Source: Multivorans sp965232105 (lineage in GTDB: Bacteria; Acidobacteriota; Thermoanaerobaculia; Multivoradales; Multivoraceae). From it: a DNA stretch of 64,000 bases. Both the position numbers and the translations under genes were made by a program. Positions 44,122 to 54,500 of this stretch are shown here, piece after piece (the first letter of the stretch is position 1; each line of letters opens with the position of its first letter). The stretch spans positions 4,712,001 through 4,776,000 of the forward strand of contig OZ246956.1 of NCBI GenBank assembly GCA_965232105.1, in the 5' to 3' direction. The notes under the pieces were generated by a model. That model searched no databases, was not told where the DNA came from, and saw only the letters and a program-made list of their open reading frames with translations.

Positions 44122-44823
44122 CTACCAGCTCTCCCCGTACGGCCTCATCTCGACGTCGAAGCTCCAGGCCGACGGGTCCTGGTGGGCAACATGCCAGACG
44201 TTCTCGGCGATCGCATCCGGCTTGATGAAGAAGTCGTCCGGCTGATCGGGCATGCGCCGGCGCGTCCATTCCAGGTCGATCACCGCGTCGATCACGAAGT
44301 ACGCGACGTGGATGCCCCGCGGCCCCAGCGTCCTCGCCATCGACTCGGCCAGAATGCGCTGCCCAGCCTTGGTCGGAGCGAACCCGGCGAAGCGCGGCAT
44401 GCCGCGGCGAGCCGCCGTGTTGCCGGTGACCATGATCGCGCCGCGCCCGGCCTCGATCATCGCCGGCGCGACGGCGCGCGCCAGGTAGAGCAGGCCCATC
44501 ACGTTGACCTCGAAGTTGGCGCGCAGCCGCTCCGGCTCGATCTCCAGGAAGTCGCCGAAGGCGCCGCCCACCGCGTTGTGGACGAGCACCGACGGGGCGC
44601 CCAGGTCCCCGCCGACGAGCGCCACGGTCGTCCGCACCGCCTCCGGGTCCGACACGTCGCAGACGCAGCCGCGCGAACCCTCGATCTCGGACTCCAGAGC
44701 CTCCAGTCGCTCAGCGCTACGCGCGAGCATCGCCACCCTGTAGCCGCCGGCCGCGAAACGCCGGGCCAGCGAGGCTCCGGTTCCGGGACCGACGCCGGAG
44801 ATGAGGCAGACCGGTTCGCTCAT
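44122..44823 (-). CDS. SDR-family protein lacking the catalytic Tyr
   Basis: This 233-residue short-chain dehydrogenase fold starts at ATG 44823. It has an NAD(P) site CLISGVGPGTGASLARRFAA (GxxxGTG-like), LARSAERLEALESEIEG, HNAVGGAFGDFLEIEPERLR and GAIMVTGNTAARRGMPRFAG. The expected YxxxK is FAPTK, so the catalytic Tyr is Phe while Lys is kept. Such GFAPTK-type SDRs occur as a subgroup in several bacteria; their activity is unclear and they may bind cofactor without standard catalysis. The frame is open upstream to 44997 but without family sequence. Confidence 0.85.
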   Translation of the reverse strand: MSEPVCLISGVGPGTGASLARRFAAGGYRVAMLARSAERLEALESEIEGSRGCVCDVSDPEAVRTTVALVGGDLGAPSVLVHNAVGGAFGDFLEIEPERLRANFEVNVMGLLYLARAVAPAMIEAGRGAIMVTGNTAARRGMPRFAGFAPTKAGQRILAESMARTLGPRGIHVAYFVIDAVIDLEWTRRRMPDQPDDFFIKPDAIAENVWHVAHQDPSAWSFDVEMRPYGESW

Positions 44824-44944
44824 GTGGCGTCCGGACACTACCGGATCCGGGCGGCAGGGGTCCGACCCGCGCGCCCACCAGCATATAGCCATTCCTGTAT
44901 GATTCCGATGTCGAGTCCACCGCCATCTTCCCGGAGATGCCACG

Positions 44945-45550
44945 ATGAAGAGACCACGCACCTGGACGCCCCGTATCCTGCTGGCGGCAACGCCCATCGC
45001 TCTGCTCGCGGCAGCCCTTGCCGCAACGCCGGCGGCGGCCGAGCGCGGCGACTTCTACGTCGGCGCCTACTTCAGCCTGGCCGACGTCGAGGTCCGGTCG
45101 AGCGGGGCGTTCGACCAGATCATCGACGGTGACGAGAACGCCCTGAGCTACGAGGTCGGCTACCGGTTCCACCCCAACGTCGGCATCGAGGCCGGCTACC
45201 ACGACCTGTCGAAGGTCGACGGTTCGATCCTGCCCTGCGCGGAAGGCGTGCCGTGCGCGGAGATTCCCATCAAGAGCAAGTTCACGGGCCTGACCCTCGC
45301 CGTGGCGCCGCGCTTCGAGGTCGGAGGCCGGGTCGGCGTCTTCGCCAAGGCGGGCCTCGTCGCCTGGGGCGCCAGCATCGAGGACGCGGCCGACAACCTC
45401 GATGTCGTCGTGGACGATCTCGAACGAGGCGACACGATGTTCGGCTTCGGAGTCGACGTGAGGATCGTCAACGGCCTGTCGGGTGTGGCGAAGTGGGAGT
45501 CGATGGGCGATATCGAACTCGTCTCGGTGGGCCTTCGCCTGACGTTCTAG
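44945..45550 (+). CDS. Outer-membrane beta-barrel protein, OmpA/OmpW-like small barrel
   Basis: This 201-residue protein has a signal peptide (LLAATPIALLAAALAATPAAA). Alternating-strand sequence follows: RGDFYVGAYFSLADVEVRSS, ALSYEVGYRFHPNVGIEAGY, GLTLAVAPRFEVGGRVGVFA and DIELVSVGLRLTF. The terminal Phe is the outer-membrane sorting signal for beta-barrels. Eight strands fit the length. GGAG lies upstream of ATG 44945. The function (porin-like or structural) is unknown. It is the clearest evidence in the window for an outer membrane. Confidence 0.8.
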   Translation: MKRPRTWTPRILLAATPIALLAAALAATPAAAERGDFYVGAYFSLADVEVRSSGAFDQIIDGDENALSYEVGYRFHPNVGIEAGYHDLSKVDGSILPCAEGVPCAEIPIKSKFTGLTLAVAPRFEVGGRVGVFAKAGLVAWGASIEDAADNLDVVVDDLERGDTMFGFGVDVRIVNGLSGVAKWESMGDIELVSVGLRLTF

Positions 45551-45600
45551 GAGTCAGGGCAGCGCGTGCGCTGCACTGGCGCGCATGGAACTGGCCGCGT

Positions 45601-45728
45601 ACCGGGTGCGCCGGCCTGTCATCCGTGCGTCCGATGACGGACGCACGGACTGTGTCGCGGGTGACGCGGGGTCGCGCCACCCGGGTTCTGGCCGGCATCC
45701 GGCGCACGGATGGCAGGCCGGCGCACCA
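45601..45728. repeat. Long-form dispersed palindromic repeat, intergenic copy
   Basis: This is the most complete copy: GGGTGCGCCGGCC, CCGTGCGTCCG paired with CGGACGCACGG, GTCGCGCCACCCGGGTTC, and ATCCGGCGCACGGATGGCAG then GCCGGCGCACC. It lies between the barrel gene and the epoxide hydrolase gene. It is orientated oppositely to 1615-1712 and extends beyond it at one end. Confidence 0.85.
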
Positions 45729-45768
45729 GCCTTGCTGCCGCGCAAGCTCCTGGTGCTAGCGTCGGCGC

Positions 45769-46908
45769 ATGACCGACATCACGCCCTACCGCATCGAAAT
45801 CGACGACGAGCAATTGACCGATCTGCGCCGGCGGCTGGCCGCCACGCGCTGGCCTGAACGGGAGACGGTCGGTGACTGGACCCAGGGCATCCCCCTCGCC
45901 TACACGAAGGAACTGTGCGAGTACTGGGCGTCCTCCTACGACTGGCGACGGCTGGAGGGCCGCCTGAACGACCTCGATCAGTTCAAGACCGAGATCGACG
46001 GCCTGGGGATCCACTTCCTCCACCTCCGTTCCCGGCACACCGGCGCCGCGCCCCTGGTGCTCACCCACGGCTGGCCGGGGTCGATCGTCGAGTTCCTGGA
46101 AGTCCTCGATCCGCTGCTCGACCCGACGGCCCACGGCGGCTCGGCAGAGGACGCCTTTCACCTTGTCGTCCCCACCTTGCCCGGCTTCGGCTTCTCGGAC
46201 AAACCGGCATCTCCCGGCTGGAGCGTCGAGAAGACGGCCGATGCCTGGGCTCAGTTGATGGCCCGCCTCGGCTACGAGTGGTACTTCGCCCAGGGAGGTG
46301 ACTGGGGCGCCGCGGTCAGCACGGCGATCGCGATCCAGGACCACGAACATTGCCACGGCATCCACGTGAACATGCCGACCGTCGGCGTCGACCAGAGCAC
46401 GATGGGCGACCTGACGGACAACGAGAAGGACGCCCTCGCGGGGATCCAGCACTACCGCGACTGGGACTCGGGCTACTCGAAGCAGCAGTCCACACGGCCG
46501 CAGACCCTGGGCTACGGACTCGTCGATTCGCCGGCCGGCCAGGCCGCCTGGATCGTCGAGAAGTTCTGGTCCTGGACCGACAACGACGGCCATCCCGAAG
46601 ACGTGCTCAGCCGCGACCAGTTGCTCGACAACGTGATGATGTACTGGCTGCCGGCCTGCGGCGCCTCGTCGGGACGCATCTACTGGGAGAGCTTCGGCAA
46701 GGGCGGCAATGACCCGGTCGAGATTCCGGTCGGCTGCAGCATCTTCCCCAAGGAGATCTTCCGCGCTTCGCGCCGCTGGGCCGAGAAGCGCTACCGCAAC
46801 CTCGTGTACTGGAACCGGCTGGAGAAGGGCGGACACTTCGCCGCCTTCGAGGTGCCGGACGTCTTCGTCGGCGAGTTGCGGAAGTGCTTCCGGGAGATGA
46901 GGGCGTAG
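45769..46908 (+). CDS. Epoxide hydrolase with N-terminal EHN domain
   Basis: This 379-residue cytoplasmic hydrolase has an N-terminal EHN domain: PYRIEIDDEQLTDLRRRLAA then TRWPERETVGDWTQGIPLAY. The alpha/beta hydrolase core has HGWPGSIVEFLEVLDPL, PTLPGFGFSDKPASPGWSV and the nucleophile elbow QGGDWGAAVSTAIA with the Asp nucleophile. The cap has PTVGVDQSTMGDLTDNEKDA, and the final catalytic His is in GGHFAAFEVPD. It is related to microsomal epoxide hydrolase and opens epoxides to diols. No signal peptide. It converges on the amidase gene. Confidence 0.92.
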   Translation: MTDITPYRIEIDDEQLTDLRRRLAATRWPERETVGDWTQGIPLAYTKELCEYWASSYDWRRLEGRLNDLDQFKTEIDGLGIHFLHLRSRHTGAAPLVLTHGWPGSIVEFLEVLDPLLDPTAHGGSAEDAFHLVVPTLPGFGFSDKPASPGWSVEKTADAWAQLMARLGYEWYFAQGGDWGAAVSTAIAIQDHEHCHGIHVNMPTVGVDQSTMGDLTDNEKDALAGIQHYRDWDSGYSKQQSTRPQTLGYGLVDSPAGQAAWIVEKFWSWTDNDGHPEDVLSRDQLLDNVMMYWLPACGASSGRIYWESFGKGGNDPVEIPVGCSIFPKEIFRASRRWAEKRYRNLVYWNRLEKGGHFAAFEVPDVFVGELRKCFREMRA

Positions 46909-46933
46909 AGGCGCTGGCGAGCTCCGAGGACCG

Positions 46934-48613
<1,680 letters not shown>

Positions 48614-48622
48614 GTCGCCACG

Positions 48623-50377
48623 CTAGCAAGAACCCTGCTGCGCCTCACTAGGTGCGCCGGCGCCCTCGCCGGTTGCCGCCGAGGGCGGCAAAGTCACGCG
48701 CCGGTCAACGGCCGGCTCCTCGTTGCGCCCGCTCAATCCCAGCCCCCACAGCCATGCCACCGCAGCTCCCAGCGGCACATACCAGGGCCAGGCCAGCAGT
48801 TCTCCGGCGGGCCCCTGCGCCCATCGCCACAGCGCCAGCACCAGCGCGACGCCCCCGAACAGCAGCAAGCCGGCCCCGAGCCGCGCGCGGCCATCCGAGC
48901 GCAACCAGGCGCCAAACAGCACAGCACCGCCCAGCAGACAGATCCAACCCGCCACGGTCTGATGCCAGGCCACTGCGAACACGGCAAGCACGGACAAGGG
49001 CCCGGACCACAGAAAGCCGCGGCCGTCCCGTCCGCAGGGCGCAAGCGCCAGAAGCACCGCGGCCATCAACGCCCCGCCGGTGTAGCCGGCCATCGCCAGC
49101 GCCAGGTCGAGCAACGCGTCGTACCGCGCCGCGACCTCGTCCATCAGCAGCGACGTCACGCCCAGTACCAGACCCCAACCGAGAACCAGCAGCCTGGCCA
49201 ATCGCAGACCGTCACCTCCCCGCACGCGCGTGCCAAGGAGCGAGGACGTGGTCTGCGCCAGCGCGGCGAGGATGGAGTCGAGACTGGAAACAGCCGCAGC
49301 CAGCGCACCGGCCACGACCAGGCCCTTCAGGCCGACAGTGACCGCCTCGACCGCGAACACCGCGAACACCCGATCGGGCTGCTCCGCCACCATCGCCGCA
49401 CCGACGCCCTGAAGCGGCGCCTGCTCGTAGTAAGCCCACAGCCCGATTCCGACCAGGGCGAACGCGAAGGAAACGAGCACGGACACGCTGCTGGCCACGA
49501 CCGCACGCTGGGCGTCCCGCGCATTCCGGCAGCAGAAGATGCGCTGGGCCATCAACTGGTCTGTGCCGAAGGCCGCGAAGCCACCGACCGACGCGCCGAT
49601 CAACGCCGCCCACAGGGTGTACGGGGTCGAAAGAGAGGCCGACAGGTCGAAGAGCGTGAACTTCCCCTCCGTCCAGGCATCCCCGAGCGTCGTCGCGATT
49701 CCGGCCTCGATCTCCCGCACGACGACGCCGAGACTGACCGCGACGCCCACGAGGAACAGCAGAAACAGCGCCGCGTCCGTCCAGACGACGGCCGCGATGC
49801 CGCCGAGCCAGGTCCACAGGATGGCAATGCCGATCACCGCGGCCACCGCGGCCACGTGGGGCGGCAGGCCGGTCGCGCTCTCGAGCCAACCCAGCTCCCG
49901 GTGCAGCAGCACCCCGAGCACGACGGCCGAGAGGTAGACCCGGGCCGACTGGGCCAGCACGCCTCCAAGCCAGAACAGGCCGGTCGCCGTCTTCCGGACC
50001 GCGGCGCCCGAGTCGCCGAGCCGACGCTCGATCAGGTCGTACGGGCTCATCACGTCGTACCGGTAGTACGCCGGCACCAGAAAGCGCGCAACGAGCAGCC
50101 GGGCGGCGACGTAGCCGAACAGCCCGATTTGCAGGTACGTCAGGTTGCCGCCCGGGCGGTGGACGATCGCGGGCAGGCTGATGTACGTGACGGCGCTGAT
50201 CTCGGTCGCCACGAGGGAAGCCGCCACCGCGTACCACGGCAGGCTGCGCGAACCACCGAAGTAGTCGCGCTCCGTTTTCTGTCGCCGCGACAGCGATCGC
50301 GACAGCAGGGTCAGACCGACCAGAATCGCGGCGAGGATCAGCCAGTCGAGCGCGCCGAAGGAACCGCCCAGATGCAT
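48623..50377 (-). CDS. SSS-family sodium:solute symporter
   Basis: This 584-residue inner-membrane symporter has about fourteen hydrophobic segments. The opening is LDWLILAAILVGLTLLSRSL with DYFGGSRSLPWYAVAASLVA, followed by the conserved EISAVTYISLPAIVHRPGGN, LGGIAAVVWTDAALFLLFLV and SSLDSILAALAQTTSSLLGT regions (Na2-site Ser motif). It is a Na+-driven uptake system of unknown substrate. It lies ten bases downstream of the ATG side of the amidase gene in the same orientation (amidase follows it), so the two may be co-expressed to import and cleave an amide compound. That functional link is inference. Confidence 0.92.
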   Translation of the reverse strand: MHLGGSFGALDWLILAAILVGLTLLSRSLSRRQKTERDYFGGSRSLPWYAVAASLVATEISAVTYISLPAIVHRPGGNLTYLQIGLFGYVAARLLVARFLVPAYYRYDVMSPYDLIERRLGDSGAAVRKTATGLFWLGGVLAQSARVYLSAVVLGVLLHRELGWLESATGLPPHVAAVAAVIGIAILWTWLGGIAAVVWTDAALFLLFLVGVAVSLGVVVREIEAGIATTLGDAWTEGKFTLFDLSASLSTPYTLWAALIGASVGGFAAFGTDQLMAQRIFCCRNARDAQRAVVASSVSVLVSFAFALVGIGLWAYYEQAPLQGVGAAMVAEQPDRVFAVFAVEAVTVGLKGLVVAGALAAAVSSLDSILAALAQTTSSLLGTRVRGGDGLRLARLLVLGWGLVLGVTSLLMDEVAARYDALLDLALAMAGYTGGALMAAVLLALAPCGRDGRGFLWSGPLSVLAVFAVAWHQTVAGWICLLGGAVLFGAWLRSDGRARLGAGLLLFGGVALVLALWRWAQGPAGELLAWPWYVPLGAAVAWLWGLGLSGRNEEPAVDRRVTLPPSAATGEGAGAPSEAQQGSC

Positions 50378-50429
50378 GTGGCGCTACCCGGAACGGCGCC
50401 GCATCGCCCGGATGCCGGCCGGCGTTCGA

Positions 50430-51491
50430 CTACTCGCCGCCAGCGTAAACGAGGCCCCGCGTACTCGTCCTGACCCGGTACAGGCCGGTGCGAGCGGTCA
50501 TGTAGAGCGTGCCGCCGTCGCCGCCGAAGGCGGCGTTGGCGGGCAGCTCGGCCGGCGCGATCGTGCCCAGGTGACGACCGTCGGGCGCGAAGACCATCAC
50601 GCCGCCCGGCCCGGTCGCGAAGACGTTGCCGTCGACGTCGACGGCCAGTCCGTCCGGCGCTCCCTGCAGGTCCACCATGTCGCTGGCGTCGAAGAACATC
50701 TCGCCTTCGCCCAGGCTCAGGTCGTCGTTTACCGCGTACTTCTTCCAGTACCGGTTGGGCGCCGCGTCCGAGTTCGCCACATACAGAACCGTCTCGTCCG
50801 GGGACAGCCCGAGGCCGTTGGGCCGGGTCTGACCGGTCTCGAGGAGGGTCACCGTGCCGTCCGCGTCGAGCCGATAGATGCCGTTGTGCTCCTGCTCCTT
50901 GTTCTCCGATGCGTCCTGGCCCTCGAGGCCGTAGGGCGGATCCGTGAAGAAGGCGGCGCCGCTCGAGTGGAACACGATGTCGTTCGGACTGTTGAGCCGC
51001 TTGCCGTCATGGCTGTCGGCCAGAGCGACCCGCTCGCCGTCGAGAGCCATCGCGGACACGACGCGGTTGCCGTGTTCGCAGAGGACGAGCCGGCCGTCGG
51101 GGTGGAGCGCCAGACCGTTCGAGCCGCCGGCGCCGCCGGTGTCGGCGTCGTCCGGAAGCACGGGATCGAGGAACACGACCGCGCCCTCGCTCTCGGACCA
51201 ACGGTAGACCTTGTTCTCCGGGATGTCGCTGAAATAGAGCCGGTCCGGATCGCCGGGAACCCACACCGGACCCTCGGTGAACGTGAAGCCGTCCGCGACC
51301 TTCTCGACCGCGGCGTCCAGCGGCACCAGGGCGTCCATCGCCGGGTCGTTGCGCAGCACCGAGCCGTCCATCTCCGCTGCTTGTGTCGCCTCATCCACCA
51401 TCGGTTCCGCCTCCTCCGTCTCGCCGCCGTAACCGCAACCAGCGGCAACCACGACCAGCGCCAACGCCACGCCGACGGACTCCCTTCCCAT
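50430..51491 (-). CDS. SMP-30/gluconolactonase-family lipoprotein
   Basis: This 353-residue protein starts at ATG 51491 with GGAGG nine bases upstream; a GTG at 51521 is less likely. A lipobox signal (ALVVVAAGCGYGGE) predicts envelope anchoring. The six-bladed SMP-30 propeller is clear: FTEGPVWVPGDPDRLYFSDI (metal Glu), GGSNGLALHPDGRLVLCEHG, KRLNSPNDIVFHSSGAAFFT (metal Asn) and LQGAPDGLAVDVDGNVFATG (metal Asp). Family members are divalent-metal lactonases such as gluconolactonase. It could act after a quinoprotein sugar dehydrogenase, but those genes are 20 kb away. Confidence 0.9.
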   Translation of the reverse strand: MGRESVGVALALVVVAAGCGYGGETEEAEPMVDEATQAAEMDGSVLRNDPAMDALVPLDAAVEKVADGFTFTEGPVWVPGDPDRLYFSDIPENKVYRWSESEGAVVFLDPVLPDDADTGGAGGSNGLALHPDGRLVLCEHGNRVVSAMALDGERVALADSHDGKRLNSPNDIVFHSSGAAFFTDPPYGLEGQDASENKEQEHNGIYRLDADGTVTLLETGQTRPNGLGLSPDETVLYVANSDAAPNRYWKKYAVNDDLSLGEGEMFFDASDMVDLQGAPDGLAVDVDGNVFATGPGGVMVFAPDGRHLGTIAPAELPANAAFGGDGGTLYMTARTGLYRVRTSTRGLVYAGGE

Positions 51492-51595
51492 CTTGGCCAA
51501 CCTCCGCGCGAACGACTCCACTCCCGGCCCAAGCCGCCCCCAGTGGGCGGCCTGCGGCGAGGCCCGACTCTACCGCAAGAAACGCGAGCGGTCCT

Positions 51596-54500
51596 TCAAT
51601 CCGGCTCGCAGGCGTCCGGGAAGGCCCTGACGTCCGTTACGCCGGCGGCGGGCTCGCCGGGCTCGTTGCGGTACAGCCTCTGCTCGCCGTCGGTCGTGTC
51701 CGTCACGCGAATCGCGTACCCGAGGTCGGTCGTGGACGCCGCGAACACCCAGACGTGGCCGTTGACCGCGCAGCCGTCCAGCACCTTGACGAGGACTTCC
51801 CAGTTGTCCGGATCGAAGAACCTGAACAGGCCCGAATCGTCCGTGCCGGCGTGAACCACGGTTCCGGCGCCGCTCGCGCCGCCGGCCCCGAACCAGTCCA
51901 CCGCGATCTCGTAGCGGGACTTCCGCAGACAGCGCGACGACTTCCCATGCTCGCAATCGCCCGCCGGTTCGGCGGCCTCGACCAGGAACATCATGGACAT
52001 CTCGGACTCCTCGACTCCGTCGCTCACCTCCAGCCGCACTTCGTAGAAGCCGGGCGCGTCCCACCTGTGCGCGGGACTCGAACTTCGCGAAACGCTCCCG
52101 TCGCCGAACTCCCAGCGGCGGTCGCCGACCGGGCCGGAGCTTGTGTCCTGGAACCTGACCGGTTCGCCCGTGAAGACGATGCACGGCTCGCTCTCGCACT
52201 CGACGCTGACCGAGAAAGCGGCCTGGAGCGCACCGCCGGGCGACGGCGGAGGCGGCGCGGGACCTGGAGGCGGGGGCGAAGGAGGAGGAGGCGGTCCCGG
52301 CGGCCCCGGCGGCCCCGGCGGCCCCGGCGGCGGTATGCTCCCGGCGCCGCCGATCGTCACCGTCGCGCTCGACGGCGACCCGGCGGTCACCCGGGCCGGC
52401 AGGGTTCCGACCCCGATCAGCACCCGCTCGCCGTCATCCGCCGCGTCGTCGACCGTCGCCGCGAACAGGAACTCCGTTGCCGTGACGCCCTGGTCGAAGA
52501 CCACGTGCCCGGGTACCCCCGAGTAGTCGGCGGCGTCGGCGCCTCCCTGTTCCGTCGCCACGAGAAAGATCTCCAGCCGCCGCTCCGGATCGCGGTCGAG
52601 ACGAACCGGAATCCTCGCGCTGCCCCCTTCCGCCACCGTGTAGCCCGAGGCGCCGAACGAAACCGACACCATCGGGTCGTCGTCGTCCAGAATCGTCCCG
52701 CTCACCCGCAGCGTCGAGCCTCCGCCGGCAAGCACCGCGTTCGCGGGGTTCGACAACGTGAAGCCGAACGTCTCGGATTCCGCTTCGTCCATGTCGTCGT
52801 CCACGACATCGATCGCCACCTGCCGCGAGAGAGAGCCGCCAGGCGGGAAGGTGAGCGTCCCCGAAGCCGACCCATAGTCCGACGGCGACGACGCCCCGCC
52901 CGTCCCCGCGCCGTTGGACGTGGCGTAAGCGACCGTTACCGTGTTGCCGCTGGCGACGCTGAGCGTCACGTCGAACCCGAGCGAACCATCGCTCTCCGCA
53001 ACGGAAGCCGGCGACTCGACCGACAAGGTCGGGGCATCGTCCTCGACGATCAGGACCTCCACCGACGGCGCGGTCACCGGCCCGTAGTCGGCGCCGGAAA
53101 CCGCGTGGAGGATCGAGAACTTCGCGTCGGCCAGAGCATCCGCGTCGTCCGTCGCCGTCACCGTGACCGTCCCCGCGGAGTCCCAATCCAACGGGCCGAA
53201 CTCCAGCGACGCCGGGGCCAGCGTCACGTCGGCGCCGGCGGCGGCGGAAGGCGTCACGGTCACCGGCCCGGTCGGCTCCGAGTCGAGCGTCACCGTGTAG
53301 CTATCCGTAGCCCCCTCGTCGATCGTCAAGCTGGAAGCGGAAAGCGAGACCCCTCGCCGGCCCTTGACCCGAACGTCGACGGTCTGGGTGGCCCGATTGT
53401 TCGATCCCCCGGCATCGGTCGCGGTCACCGACACGCTCGCCGTGCCGCGGCTCTTCGGCGTCAAGGTGAGCGTGGCGCCGGAGATGGCGACGCCAAGGAT
53501 GGCCGGCTCGTCGGTCCGCGCCGCATAGGTCAGCGCGTCGAGGTCCGCGTCGCGGAACGCGCCGGAGACGGCGAGGGTCCGGGGGCCGTCGCCCACCTGA
53601 AGCGGCGGCGCCGCGATCGTCCCCACGGTTTCGGGCGCATCGTTCCTCACGCTCACCGCGAACTGCTGCCGCGCGGACGTGTTCGACCCGGCCGCGTCGG
53701 TCGCCGTGACCGTCACCGTTGCGGCGCCCGGACCCGTCGGAACGAGCTTCACGCTCGCGTTCGTCGCGGTCGCCGTCACCACTGCCGAAGTCGAGGAAGT
53801 CACCCCGTAGGTCAGCGCATCGCCTTCCGGATCCTCGAAGGCCGCGGAGACATCCACCGTCCGCCCCGCCGGGTTCTGGTTCATCGTCACGTCGGCCAGA
53901 GCGCCCTTCGGCGACGGCGGTTGGTTGGCCAGAACCTCCACGTCGAACTGCTGAATCGCCGTCGTGTCGGAACCGCCGCTGTCCGTCGCCGTCACGGAGA
54001 TTCGCGTGACGCCCGGCCTGACGGGTTCGACCGTCAGGGTCGAATCCGTCAACGTCACCGTCGCGACGGCCGACTTCGAGGACTTCGCCGCGTACGTCAG
54101 GGCGTCGTTGTCGGGGTCCTGGAACGCCGACGCCACGTCCACGGGAACGGCGATCAGGCCCACGCGCGACTCCCGAGCCGGGAGGGACCCGACAGGCTCG
54201 GGCGAGCCGTTGGCGCCCACCGTCACATCCAGACTCCGTTCGAAGGCGACGTTCAAGCCCGCCGGGTCGGTGGCGCTCACGGCGACGGTCGCCGAACCGG
54301 CGGCGACCGGCGCAAGAACGACGGCCGAGCCGGAGACCGTCGCGGTCACCACCTGTTGGTCGCCGGAAACAGCCGCGAAGGTCAGGTCATCCCCGTCCGG
54401 GTCGTGGAACGCGTGCGAAACGTCGTGCGAGCGGGCGCCGTCCTGGACGCGCAGCGCCACGCCGTAGAGATCTTCCCCGCTTTCCGGAGGAGCGTTCCAG

